DNA from: Tetramitus jugosus
Lineage: Eukaryota; Heterolobosea; Eutetramitea; Acrasida; Vahlkampfiidae
Length of the DNA stretch: 64,000 nucleotides
Reading direction: 5' to 3'
NCBI GenBank assembly: GCA_937625935.1
Contig: OW569369.1
Span: 372,001-436,000 of the forward strand
The stretch's first letter is position 1. The number at the start of each line of letters is the position of its first letter. Shown here piece by piece: positions 54,993 to 64,000 of the stretch. The position numbers and the translations under genes are program-made. Under the pieces are notes generated by a model. It did no database searches. It worked only from the letters and a program-made list of their open reading frames with translations, and was not told the DNA's origin.

Positions 54993-55871
54993 TTATTGGC
55001 GCGCGCTGAAGTGATGATGTTGAACACTGCGCACAGACCATGAATTCTGAGTTGATTGTTGGTCTTGCTTCAGAGTGATAACAGCCCAGTTTCCTTCCCT
55101 GAGGGAACCAGCGTTGAGTACGGGAATATTTCCCAACATTGAACTGCCCTTACAGTCGTGTGTATGTCCATGAACATTCAATACAACTCTCTCTTGCAAC
55201 TCATCGCTGTCCACGTGACTCTGAATCGTAGAAGAACCAGATTGGATAACAAAATATGGTTTTGAGTCTTCTGCTCTATCATCTTCTTCCCGATAGAGTC
55301 TTCTCACATTGACTGTTCCAGAGGCACTTGGTCCCACATGAGTCATCAATAGAATTTGTTGCTCTTGTTTTAAGAGGGACTCACGGACAAAAGGCCCAAA
55401 CTCACGCGCAAACGCCTCTTCCGTCTCGAATGGATAGCCAGACCAAACTTGCTCATTACCTCTGCTTTCGTCAAAGAATGCAGGTACTGATCCTCCGAAT
55501 CCAGCAAGCACGAGTCCGTGGGTCAATGGTACTACTCTCTTGTGAATATTTGTACCACCAATTCGAATCGAATCCTCACTCTCCACATCAAATGTCGATA
55601 ATGGATCATGATTCCCTGGTATCCAAAACACCTTGTTCGAGATCTTGGTCAACTCCTTCACCATTTCTCCGATTTTTTCCACCGCACATCGAACGGACTC
55701 TGGATCGGTGTACTCTGGGCCCTTCAAATTACACATGTCACCTGCGAGCAAAACAACATCGATGGGATTCGATGATGACTCAATTTCATCACTCACTGTA
55801 CGAATATGATCCACAGCCAAATGAACATCAGAAACCAATAGGATACGCAGCAACAAATCTTGATTCGCCAT
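54993..55871 (-). CDS. calcineurin-like metallophosphoesterase
   Basis: 292 residues from ATG 55871. Metal-site motifs in order: SDVHL (14-18), LLAGDMCN, PGNHD, LLMTHVGPSASG and NVHGHTHD, the full set of the metallophosphatase fold, so it should be an active binuclear-metal phosphoesterase. No signal peptide. Resembles small cytosolic phosphoesterases of the rhamnogalacturonan/UPF0046 kind, but the substrate cannot be read. It lies 119 bp downstream of the Mpv17 gene on the same strand. The 214-bp gap 54779-54992 shows nothing. Confidence 0.92.
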   Translation of the reverse strand: MANQDLLLRILLVSDVHLAVDHIRTVSDEIESSSNPIDVVLLAGDMCNLKGPEYTDPESVRCAVEKIGEMVKELTKISNKVFWIPGNHDPLSTFDVESEDSIRIGGTNIHKRVVPLTHGLVLAGFGGSVPAFFDESRGNEQVWSGYPFETEEAFAREFGPFVRESLLKQEQQILLMTHVGPSASGTVNVRRLYREEDDRAEDSKPYFVIQSGSSTIQSHVDSDELQERVVLNVHGHTHDCKGSSMLGNIPVLNAGSLREGNWAVITLKQDQQSTQNSWSVRSVQHHHFSARQ

Positions 55872-55990
55872 GGTTTGTAAAATGATGTGATTGGTTGTTT
55901 TCACTTTTTTTTGTGTTTGTTTTTTATGTTCGTTGTTTTGAACACGAGTCTGATCCACAGTGGAATCTGAGATGACAATGCTAGTTTTAT

Positions 55991-56851
55991 CTAACACTGT
56001 GGCTGTTGGACGGTGAGTCGTAATGGTTCAACATCTTCTTTGACATCATTATCAACAACAACAACAACAACAATACTCTCTTGTTGCTTGTAGGATAGAT
56101 AAGCGTTCCAACAAAGAGAAATACAATTGGCATAGAGCACGCGATACAGTGGAGGAACAAGGGTAAAGTTAAATATCTGACCGAGAGGCCACACCTTCAA
56201 ACCGTTGACGTAGGTGTCCCAGAAGCTAAAGCGAACTCTATCATAGGATCGTTCGTAGCACTGTTGGCTCAATTGAGCCACGTTTTGAGAAGACCATTGG
56301 AAGTGATTGTCCGTTAGCTTTTCTCTGATCATTGTAGCACTGGTCATTGCAACAAAGAAGAGCAAAATCGTTGCAGGCGAAATGGTTACTTGATCAATCG
56401 CAATACGAATGAGAGCATTGATGGGCATGTGTTGAACGAGCAAGTCAAATGGCCGCCTGCAAGTCACTGAAACTTTCAAAGCCGTGCTGCTCGCATTTGC
56501 TGTAGCGACTTTTCTGTTGAGCGCGAACCGTTGTTGCGCGGATAAAAGGCGCGAAGAAAACAAAAAGATTGGATTTCTGAATTTCCCCTTGAGGATTCTC
56601 TCTGCGACCATGACTCGATCCATGGTGGAATACCAACCGTGCAATATTGGGCCGAGAACCAACAAGCCATACCCTGTCATTTGCACAGTTCTCGATATTT
56701 GAAACGAAGACCAATCTTTTCGTTCTTCGATAAAGTATTGAGAAGCCGTATCACCAATGCCCAACAAAATACCTGCACTAATGGACCTTGTGATGGTAGG
56801 TGCCACCGTGAGTCTTCCAGTATACCAATTGATAAATCGAAGGAATACCAT
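55991..56851 (-). CDS. Mpv17/PMP22-family membrane protein with internal insertion
   Basis: 286 residues. Family landmarks: WYTGRLTVAPTITRSI, GILLGIGDTASQYF near the N-terminus, RTVQMTGYGLLVLGPILHGW, DQVTISPATI, then WDTYVNGLKVWPLGQIFNFT and VPPLYRVLYANCISLCWNAY. The last corresponds to the WxxWPxxQxxNFxxVPxxxR signature. Four membrane spans are expected; members sit in the mitochondrial inner or peroxisomal membrane as channels. Between the second and third spans about 40-60 extra residues (around 95-135, RNPIFLFSSRLLSAQQRF) are inserted. The C-terminus carries an unusual IVVVVVV run. Single exon. Confidence 0.93.
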   Translation of the reverse strand: MVFLRFINWYTGRLTVAPTITRSISAGILLGIGDTASQYFIEERKDWSSFQISRTVQMTGYGLLVLGPILHGWYSTMDRVMVAERILKGKFRNPIFLFSSRLLSAQQRFALNRKVATANASSTALKVSVTCRRPFDLLVQHMPINALIRIAIDQVTISPATILLFFVAMTSATMIREKLTDNHFQWSSQNVAQLSQQCYERSYDRVRFSFWDTYVNGLKVWPLGQIFNFTLVPPLYRVLYANCISLCWNAYLSYKQQESIVVVVVVDNDVKEDVEPLRLTVQQPQC

Positions 56852-57979
56852 AAATGGGTTGGTTCTCTCTCTATGTTAACTCGGAGCAAACACTTGGATG
56901 ATTTTTTGTTGTTGCGCAGATTTTTTTCGGGTGGAAAAGAGCGGAGGAACTCGATCGAGATTTTGCTGCGTGTCTTTCCTTCAATCAACGAAATGCTCGG
57001 GTTAGAGTCGCATGATGGTTGAAGACAAGCTTCATGTTGATATCAACCAGCCCTGATAAAGTGCGTACGTGCGTGGAACTCTTCAACAGCAGTTGCGTGA
57101 CATTTCGAGCTGTCGGAGAACAAATTGAAACAATAATTCTCATAAACAGACAACACTGACAGTCAAGGAACATAAATGTTAACTTTGGAGCTGCGCGGAG
57201 GGTACCAAGCACCACTGTAAACACGCTCGCATGGATACCGTCCAACTACGCCCGGCGCAAAGAAGAGGTCAAAGTTTATTGTGCCATTCGAAAAGTAACC
57301 ATCTGTAGCTTGAAGCCGAGGACTGTAGTTTGCCACGGACTGTACGGTAATTTTTTTGCCTTCATTGAGTGAGGTGTGATGTTGTTGACACTTTTGGGAA
57401 TGCCAGATTTATTCGGGGCTCGGAATAAATTCGGAGAAAACAGCGATTTCCTCCATATCGAACGACAAGTGACGTATTCGGGAAAAAAAGAAGCTCGAAA
57501 TCCAAAGACAGTAGTGCAGTATTTGGAGGCGGGTGAATAGCAACGTCAAAAGCGGAATGGGAATTATCTGAGCCGACATTTCGAGAAATTCAAATTTGTC
57601 CTCTCCAAGTCAGGGGTGGTTGCTTGATCCTTTTTAAGGGATAACTTGTCCACAGTACGTCGTTCGATAACTCTGCGCTCGATGCAAAGTTTGTTGCTCC
57701 AACAAGATTGATTGAAATCTGTCTAGCGTTAAACCCCTTCTGGACGACCCGAGAGTCCAAAGATCGTCGTTGGCAAAACACAATAACAAGAGAGTCAACA
57801 ACACATTCCCACCACCCACCACCACTATCCCAACATCAATAACCAAACCAACCCACGACAGAGAGAAGATCCACACTTTCTTCTTTCATTGCCTCCTTTC
57901 TAATTCACTCAGAAACAAAACACAAGTTGTTTGACAAAATTATTCCTTCTCTCAGAGACATAACCACCCCGTATTAATA
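56852..57979. other. 1.1-kb divergent intergenic region
   Basis: Separates Mpv17 (minus) from the Zn2Cys6 gene (plus). Small frames exist on both strands but none has protein-like content. Base composition is mixed up to about 57700, then becomes AC-rich toward the plus-strand gene. I looked for tRNA-like or strongly structured elements and saw none. It is one of the two longest non-coding stretches outside the island. Confidence 0.45.
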
Positions 57980-60178
57980 ATGAGTTCCATGACAGAATCA
58001 CCACCACTACCACCTCCTCTAGCACAAAATACTTCCATGAGCGCTAACCAATCAATGCCACCATTGGCACAACAAGAACAAGGAGCAACAACAACAACAA
58101 TAGCACCTCAAGAAGCAACAAAACCAACTGCTGCCATTGTAATCATATCAGAGTCAGATAATGAGAATGAGAATGATGATAGCAGTAGTCACATCAGTAT
58201 GACTCAAACATCAGACTCTTCTCCTTCTTCATCTCCTGCACCACACGACGAGCAAGCTCCTTCACCCTCTTCCTGTACATCTCAATCTCATCATGAACAT
58301 GGTGTGACGATAAGTCGCATAAGCAACCACAAGACTGAGCCTTCAGCGTGCTTTGAGTGCAGAAGAGTTCACAAAAAGTGTGACAAACAGAGACCATGTT
58401 CCCGTTGTATTAAACAGGGCTGTAGCTGTGTTGATATGCCAGTTTCCAAGAGAGGAAGACCAAGGAAAAAGCTTACTTGTATGCCTGGTTTGTCTCTCGA
58501 TGGTGCTTGTCAACTACAACAACAACAAGGAATGCCATTAATGTCCATTGGCAACACACATGAGCAGCAACAACAGCCATTGTTGTACAAGAGCCACACA
58601 ACGAATAGCACCACCAGCAGGAGAAACCAATTCTCGACGACAGCAGCCCATGTCTCCACCTCCACAAGTCATAATAGCTCCTCGACGACGATATCATCGT
58701 CTTCCAATGCAGTTCGCTCAAACAACAACAATAACCATAGCAACTGCTCCCATCACTTTAATAACTACGACAGTCACTCGTGTCAAAGCTCAAGCCAACA
58801 ACATTACCAGCACAATAACAGCACGACTGTGAACCATAGGGCAAACCATCAAGTGAACTACAGTCAAGGTGAGAGCTCTTCTTCCTATGCACCACATGGT
58901 CAACAGTACCAACCAACTGCACACTATGTGAGCCACAACAACTCGGATTATCAAGCACAACCACAACAACAACAAGTGTACAATAACGGCTCTCCATTCA
59001 AGGCAAGTCCAATCAATCAACCCTTTATTGGCAACAACAGCCAATCTTATGTGCCTTCCCCCATGGCAATCCGTAAGAGAAAGATGGAAGGAGAATTCTT
59101 CCATGAACAACATTCTCCTTCCAAGAGAATGAAGGAAGAACACCACGTTAGAACGACGTGGAATCAAGATGCTCATAACAGTTATGGCTCAATGAACAAC
59201 CAACAACCCCCTAGTTATCAACACTATCAACAGCAGCAGAGTCAAACTAACGGTCAAAAACAGAGTGCATCCTTTGCTCATCCTGCCTCCTCCTATTTCA
59301 AGCCAGTTGTCTCTACTGTTTCTGGATATCCACAAGAGCAACAACAGCAACAACTACAATCACAACCACATTCTTCATACAACTATCATCAACAGAGCTA
59401 CCATCATGGCACCCATCGATTAACTCATGATAGTCCAAGTATGGATAGAAAGCAAAGTCCTCACTTCCCACAACATTCAAGTCCAGTTCTCTCTCCATCC
59501 ATGCCTCATAGTTATTCTCATTATCAATCATCCTCTCAAGGCTCAAACTCCAACAGTAACAACAACAGTAACACGAGGGTGAGATACCACAGTCAGAATG
59601 TAGATGGATTCAGAGTGCCCTATGGTTCCTCCAATAACAATACATCAAGTTACTCCAATGGACAATTCCATTCTCAGATTGAGTCTAGTCCAGTCTCTGA
59701 GAGGAGTAGCTCTACGTTCTTTTCAACTGGAGCTCCAGCTTCTCCCTATACTCCACATCCAAATTCGTTGCAGCGTCCTGTTGTTTACGAATACCAGACA
59801 CAACATCAAACAAAGACATCATATCCACAAATCAAGAACGAAGTAGTCAGATATCCGTCATCCAGCAATGGCCCATCGCCGGTGACTCAACCAATGACCA
59901 ATAGCTATCCCCAGCATTATGTACAGGAGACGCCAGTCTCGCAATCGATCAGAGAAACAAACTCCTATGTCCACCCCAGCTCGAGTCAATCTCAATTCAA
60001 GGAGTTTGGATCAAGTCCTAGCACATTCTCTTATCCAATGGCGAGCCCAAAGTTGCACGGCGTCAAACCTGAACCAGTGTGGACGCTCTCTCCTTATCCG
60101 TCAGATAATTGTTTGCCAAAGGTTGAGCAGCAGACCGTTCTCCCACCTGTCAGTACGTTGCTTGCATATCATAAGTAA
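57980..60178 (+). CDS. Zn2Cys6 binuclear-cluster transcription factor-like protein
   Basis: 732 residues. A fungal-type Zn2Cys6 cluster occupies about 124-150: C124-x2-C127-x6-C134-x5-C140-x2-C143-x6-C150 (ACFECRRVHKKCDKQRPCSR...). It is followed at once by an AT-hook-like KRGRPRKK. The rest is Gln/Ser/Asn/His/Tyr-rich and disordered, typical of activation domains; a second basic patch (RKRKMEG) lies near 360. Expected to bind CGG-type half-sites in the nucleus. No fungal-specific middle homology region is visible. Single exon. Confidence 0.9.
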   Translation: MSSMTESPPLPPPLAQNTSMSANQSMPPLAQQEQGATTTTIAPQEATKPTAAIVIISESDNENENDDSSSHISMTQTSDSSPSSSPAPHDEQAPSPSSCTSQSHHEHGVTISRISNHKTEPSACFECRRVHKKCDKQRPCSRCIKQGCSCVDMPVSKRGRPRKKLTCMPGLSLDGACQLQQQQGMPLMSIGNTHEQQQQPLLYKSHTTNSTTSRRNQFSTTAAHVSTSTSHNSSSTTISSSSNAVRSNNNNNHSNCSHHFNNYDSHSCQSSSQQHYQHNNSTTVNHRANHQVNYSQGESSSSYAPHGQQYQPTAHYVSHNNSDYQAQPQQQQVYNNGSPFKASPINQPFIGNNSQSYVPSPMAIRKRKMEGEFFHEQHSPSKRMKEEHHVRTTWNQDAHNSYGSMNNQQPPSYQHYQQQQSQTNGQKQSASFAHPASSYFKPVVSTVSGYPQEQQQQQLQSQPHSSYNYHQQSYHHGTHRLTHDSPSMDRKQSPHFPQHSSPVLSPSMPHSYSHYQSSSQGSNSNSNNNSNTRVRYHSQNVDGFRVPYGSSNNNTSSYSNGQFHSQIESSPVSERSSSTFFSTGAPASPYTPHPNSLQRPVVYEYQTQHQTKTSYPQIKNEVVRYPSSSNGPSPVTQPMTNSYPQHYVQETPVSQSIRETNSYVHPSSSQSQFKEFGSSPSTFSYPMASPKLHGVKPEPVWTLSPYPSDNCLPKVEQQTVLPPVSTLLAYHK

Positions 60179-60404
60179 AAATATTCGTTTTTACAATTCC
60201 GTCAACGTCTTTTTGTTTTTTGGGATCTCGGATCAACCGCGTTATTTTTTCACACAGACAGCGCGGAGTTTCTTGAACTCACTGATCTATCATATCTATG
60301 TTGGGTTACATCAAATAAGAGGTGGATGGTGCTCTGTTTAGAAACATCTAGATCGATCTCACTGATCCACAAAGTGACACCAAAAAGAAAGAGTAACAGC
60401 TACC

Positions 60405-61814
60405 ATGACGACATCCCATTCCGCTCAATCCCTCCCATCCATTGCGTTTGAACCAGTTATTGCTCAACCAACGTTAATTTCGCATGACGCTCCATTGATG
60501 AAATCCATCTTTGCATTCGATCCAAAAATTGAACGATTCCATAGTTCAACGATTGACTCCACCAGTTATCTCCAAAAGAAGAAGACTTATGATGAATTAA
60601 TCTACCAGGGAGTGTTCATTCAATATGAGCACCGCTATGAACAAAGTGTTCAGTTGCTCACTGAAGCAATTGAACTGATGCCAAACGAGCCTGAAGCATA
60701 CCTCCGAAGAGCTCTCACCTACTACTCGTTGGGCAAGTCTCTCATCCATCGAAGCCTCCTTGATGTACAGAAAGGTCTGTATGTACTCGCGGCTCAAGTA
60801 GTCGACAATCATGACAAATTCTCCAACTTGGAGTGGAAAACTCAACTGTTTACCATGAAAGGTTTGTTGTGTGAACTGCAGCAGGATGTCGACAGTTCAA
60901 AGGAACTCTATCAAGAAGTAGTACGATTAAACCCGAAGCACTACTTTGCTCATTTTTCTCTTGGATTTTCTTCTGACATGGAATCAAACTACAAAGAGGC
61001 TATCGAACATTATAAAACAAGTGTCAATTGTGATCCAAAGTACTCTCCGTGCATCATTTACAACAACATTGGACGATGTTACGAGCTGTTAGTCAAGGAA
61101 AAGAAGGATAAAGAAGATAGTTCCAACACGAGAAGTGATACCGGTGATGGAACGGTCACTTCAGGTGATGCTGACATTGTGTTGGGCGATCCTCCACAAC
61201 CCATTGACAGCGAATCATCGGCAACGCAAGGATCAACAGAAGAAGATATCTCCCTGGAAACAGCTCTCAAGTACTATTCAAAGGCTATTGATTCGTACGG
61301 ATATTGCTTCACTGCCAGACAAAACAGAGCGAAATTGTACATCAATATGAAGAAGTACGAGGAAGCAGAGAAAGACCTTAGATGCATTTTAGATCGATCT
61401 CCTTGGCACTACATTGCAATGACAAGATTGGCAGAGTTGTACTTTTTCAATTTGAACAAACAACCAGAATCAATTGATATGTTTAAACGCATTCAACAGA
61501 TCCACTGCACAAAAAGTTTTGCCTTCCGTATTCATGCATCATACGAACATATCATTCAAAAGAACATTGATGCATCATTCGAGATATTAGACTATGCCAT
61601 TGACCGAATGCTGAGCTCTGATCAAGTTCACTCATTGATGAAAGTGAAGAGTCAGTTGTTGCGGAAAATGGACAAGAGTGAAGAAGCTGAAAGAATCAGT
61701 TTTGAAGCTGCTAACTGGCCAGAGACGAGATATGGATTGAATATGAAGAGGAAAATGTTGAATCAATCTTTCCAAGGTCGATTTGTTGATTTAACTGTTG
61801 TGACAGTCGAATAG
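60405..61814 (+). CDS. tetratricopeptide-repeat protein
   Basis: 469 residues. TPR motifs: about 65-110 (YEQSVQLLTEAIELMPNEPE with AYLRRALTYYSLGK), about 165-215 (SKELYQEVVRLNPKHYFAHF, YKEAIEHYKTSVNCDPKYS) and about 285-340 (ALKYYSKAIDSYGYCFTARQ, YEEAEKDLRCILDRSPWHYI). An acidic Ser/Thr-rich linker (about 225-280) separates the halves. A scaffold role is all that can be inferred. It is followed by the RIIa-like gene after 92 bp, same strand. Confidence 0.88.
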   Translation: MTTSHSAQSLPSIAFEPVIAQPTLISHDAPLMKSIFAFDPKIERFHSSTIDSTSYLQKKKTYDELIYQGVFIQYEHRYEQSVQLLTEAIELMPNEPEAYLRRALTYYSLGKSLIHRSLLDVQKGLYVLAAQVVDNHDKFSNLEWKTQLFTMKGLLCELQQDVDSSKELYQEVVRLNPKHYFAHFSLGFSSDMESNYKEAIEHYKTSVNCDPKYSPCIIYNNIGRCYELLVKEKKDKEDSSNTRSDTGDGTVTSGDADIVLGDPPQPIDSESSATQGSTEEDISLETALKYYSKAIDSYGYCFTARQNRAKLYINMKKYEEAEKDLRCILDRSPWHYIAMTRLAELYFFNLNKQPESIDMFKRIQQIHCTKSFAFRIHASYEHIIQKNIDASFEILDYAIDRMLSSDQVHSLMKVKSQLLRKMDKSEEAERISFEAANWPETRYGLNMKRKMLNQSFQGRFVDLTVVTVE

Positions 61815-61906
61815 AGATTTGTGCTGTAAAGGGAGAACAGGAAACGTTCAACTGTCGTACTGAACAAAAACAAAATATTTCTTTGGTAGAAAACAGACTT
61901 TGAATC

Positions 61907-62672
61907 ATGAACACCGATATAGAGATCAGAAAAGCTCTTGACTACCTCGGAAAACACAAGATTAAACAAATTTATAGTAAATTGTTGACGGAAGCAACAT
62001 TGTTCAGACCTAAAGATCCTATTCCCTTCTTCATTGATCGGTTGAAGCACTATGCTCTGATTTCTGATGATTCCTTTGAAGATACCACACATTCCCTGTA
62101 TCAATTTCCCAGAGTGTACGTCATAATATGTCGCGAGTCAAACCTAACGTCCGTGGTGCGAGCCTTCTCCATGAATCACAATTTCGAGCTGTTGGAAGCA
62201 AGCACCGAACAGAACAGAGAAGATCTGGTGGATCAATTTGATCACTACATCAAGAAATGCATGCGAGACACTGTAAATGAAACGTTTTTAGCTCTCAACA
62301 GTCTAAGCAACATGAATGACCTGACGAGATTCGAAAGAACAGTTCACGTATGTAACACACACTGACATTTTATTTTCAAGTTATAGAAAGCTCATTCGCT
62401 CTCTCACCATCAACTTTAATTGAACTGTATGTGTACAACAGGAGATGGTTTCTTGCATTCACATTCAATGTGTGGATAGTGAACACCAAGAACAAAACAA
62501 CAATGAAATTGACTTGCACACAAACAGTGTGTTGACATACTTTGCAGCTCAGAACAAGCTCTGCACCATCAAAGTTCATCTCAACAGTCAAAAAGATGCC
62601 AGCTCTACTCCTAAGAGAGAGAATGATGGAGATGACTTGTATCAAGCTCTACAACAGATCATTTCACAATAA
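61907..62672 (+). CDS. RIIa-like N-terminal domain protein, 223 aa
   Basis: Two exons, 61907-62347 and 62442-62672, with a 94-nt intron (GTATGT...CAACAG) in frame. The N-terminus (YLGKHKIKQIYSKLLTEATL then FRPKDPIPFFIDRL) follows the LxxHxIxxLFxxLxxxLxxxRPxDPxxFLIxxL pattern of RIIa/DPY30-like dimerisation domains, common in radial-spoke, EFCAB and adenylate-kinase proteins of flagella. The remaining 170 residues (YVIICRESNLTSVVRAFSM) match nothing I know. A flagellar anchoring role is inference only. Confidence 0.75.
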
Positions 62673-62775
62673 GCATCACACAGCACAGACAACACAATAC
62701 CATAAGCTTATTCACTCAGCAGTTGTACAAAAAGCTTTCGAACACGAACAATAAAAACACAAAAAATTGATGCAT

Positions 62776-63216
62776 TCATTCGTGGTGTTGGTGTTGGTGT
62801 TGGTGATGAGAACAAGATGGATCATGTCCTTCACCACTATGATCATGATCATGGTGGTGATGACCCTTGCCCTTCTTCCTGTAGTGCTTCTTTTTATCAT
62901 TTTCTCCGTCATCATCGGAATCGGAGTCACTCTCCGAATCCGATTCTCCGAACGCTCGTTTCTTGTGAAAGATGCAGCACTTTTTGGATGTTTTTTGAGT
63001 GGGTCGACTATCTTTCACGTCTTCTGACCATTTCACACGACGATTGGCATCATTTTCTGTCTCTGTGTTGTTTGAAGTGATTGATCTCTCTGATTGGAGA
63101 CGAATGGTGAGAATGGGAGTGTCTGATGATGATGGTGATGTTGTTGTCGTCGTTGTAGTAGTTGTAGTTGTGTTTGCGTTGATGGAGGGTAATGCAGTTG
63201 TTGGTGTCGTTGGCAT
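62776..63216 (-). CDS. PPP1R11: protein phosphatase 1 inhibitor-3 (PPP1R11/Ypi1 family)
   Basis: 146 residues. The core RRVKWSEDVKDSRPTQKTSK followed by KCCIFHKKRAFGESDSESDS matches the inhibitor-3 signature: RVxW-type PP1-docking motif (R60-W63), the Cys-rich KxCCI segment, then RxFGESSxES and an acidic run. The usual VDNE is altered to KDSR. The C-terminus is exceptionally His-rich (GHHHHDHDH, SHHQHQHQHHE). The protein should bind and restrain PP1 in the nucleus. Confidence 0.9.
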   Translation of the reverse strand: MPTTPTTALPSINANTTTTTTTTTTTSPSSSDTPILTIRLQSERSITSNNTETENDANRRVKWSEDVKDSRPTQKTSKKCCIFHKKRAFGESDSESDSDSDDDGENDKKKHYRKKGKGHHHHDHDHSGEGHDPSCSHHQHQHQHHE

Positions 63217-63397
63217 TGTTGTTGTTAGCTTTGCTTGGCTTGGTTTTTTTTGTGTGCGTTGGGTATCTGACGAGTTTTACACGCACGTGGCCTTGTATTC
63301 AGTTGAAGTTGACCGGTTCAATATATTGAGGAGTTATGAGTCTAACTTTGAGTGAATTTTGGTATTTTGGACAAGGATACTGCAAGACTATCTTGGT

Positions 63398-64000
63398 TCA
63401 TAATGTGAGAGTTATTGAATGAGTGTCACAATGTTGGACAACCTTCTCGCGGAAACTATTGTCTCGCTGATTATTGCACCAAGAGAGGCGGCGAAGATTC
63501 TTCATGTACGATAATGCCTTCTCTGTGATTGACTCTTGGTTGCAGCTGTTCATAAATAGTGTGTGTAAATTCGGCAAATGAGCAAAAGCTTCGTCTGTGA
63601 GTTGAGTGCAACTACCAATGTTGAGTGTGTGAACGCTCGTCACATGACGGAGTGCTTCATCTGTAATCTGATTACAACAGGCCATATATAATGTATGAAT
63701 TCCACTCAAATGAACAAATGCATTGTCCGTAATTTGACTGCAATAGGACATATTGAGTGTATGAATTCCACTCAAATGAGAGAATGCATGGTCAGTGATT
63801 TGTTTGCAACCGAGAATAGAGAGCGTTTGAATTCCAGTCAAATGAGGAAACACATTATCTGTGATTTGAGTACAATTCATCATCTCGAGTGTATTAATTC
63901 CTGCCAAATGAGTGAATGCACTGTCAGTGATTTGATCACAATTACTCATACAGAGTGTGTGAATACCAGTCAAATGAGCAAATGCATTGTTTGTAATGGC
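63398..64000 (-). CDS. leucine-rich-repeat protein (AMN1/F-box-LRR-like), 5' end beyond the window
   Basis: About 200 residues of a protein whose start lies past 64000. It consists of 22-residue repeats with consensus GIHTLxMSxCxQITDxAFxHLS, cysteine-containing LRRs close to those of F-box/LRR substrate receptors and of large Naegleria-type LRR families. The last two repeats diverge and the tail is LSWCNNQRDNSF...THSITLTL. Whether an F-box precedes is outside the window. Confidence 0.85.
   Translation of the reverse strand, partial: AITNNAFAHLTGIHTLCMSNCDQITDSAFTHLAGINTLEMMNCTQITDNVFPHLTGIQTLSILGCKQITDHAFSHLSGIHTLNMSYCSQITDNAFVHLSGIHTLYMACCNQITDEALRHVTSVHTLNIGSCTQLTDEAFAHLPNLHTLFMNSCNQESITEKALSYMKNLRRLSWCNNQRDNSFREKVVQHCDTHSITLTL
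63590..64000 (-). repeat. 66-bp tandem repeats encoding LRRs
   Basis: Six or so successive copies of a 66-bp unit containing ATTCCACTCAAATGA-like text on the plus strand, very similar to one another and extending past the window edge. Confidence 0.8.

Noticed and set aside
63590-64000. Regular 66-bp repeats as a CRISPR array
   Set aside because: The repeats are continuous coding LRR units with no unique spacers.

Overview
The window looks like nuclear DNA from a heterolobosean amoeboflagellate, most likely Naegleria or a close relative. The basis is the combination of genes and style rather than a species match. Genes lie on both strands about 40-900 bp apart. Introns are few and short (38-160 nt, one of 346 nt) and mostly start GTATGT. 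Proteins carry many Gln, Asn, Ser and His runs. The gene set mixes amoeboid actin control (SCAR/WAVE, RhoGEF) with flagellar motility (an outer-arm dynein heavy chain). I recognised no rRNA, tRNA or CRISPR.

Layout. 0-2 kb: remnant or 3' part of a DUF4218 transposon-type gene and one small unknown ORF. 2-16 kb: housekeeping block with a fucosyltransferase-like type II membrane protein, an ATM1/ABCB6-like half ABC transporter, a low-complexity Cys4 protein, CLU (clustered mitochondria protein), a DUF2415 WD40 protein and a rhodanese. 16-26.6 kb: an accessory island bracketed by two direct copies (about 0.7 kb, roughly 2% different) of the 5' end of a SUN-domain gene. Inside are frameshifted gene debris (a DUF4116 repeat protein, a PiggyBac-type transposase, a DDE_Tnp_4-type transposase and several unrecognised genes) and two intact convergent genes: a reverse-transcriptase-like protein of the bacterial Abi/DRT type with altered catalytic residues, and a protein kinase. 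26.6-31.4 kb: full-length SUN (SLP1/SUCO type) gene, a SCOC-like coiled-coil protein and a SCAR/WAVE protein with an extra WW domain. 31.6-45.3 kb: a 4,496-residue outer-arm dynein heavy chain in four exons. 45.5-64 kb: PP2C, an ARM-DH-PH RhoGEF, a heptad-repeat protein, an unknown helical protein, a metallophosphoesterase, Mpv17/PMP22, a Zn2Cys6 protein, a TPR protein, an RIIa-like protein, PP1 inhibitor-3 and a truncated 22-residue-repeat LRR gene.

How the genes connect. SCAR and the flagellar dynein are divergent from one 144-bp interval, an unusual pairing of a crawling gene and a swimming gene. SCAR, the RhoGEF and PP1/PP2C elements belong to cytoskeletal signalling; the dynein and perhaps the RIIa-like protein belong to the flagellum. 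The main discovery candidate is the RT-like gene: its fold motifs follow bacterial defence RTs closely, yet the motif A Asp is Thr and YxDD reads NGDF, while the reading frame is intact amid decayed neighbours. That suggests a transferred and possibly domesticated, non-catalytic RT.
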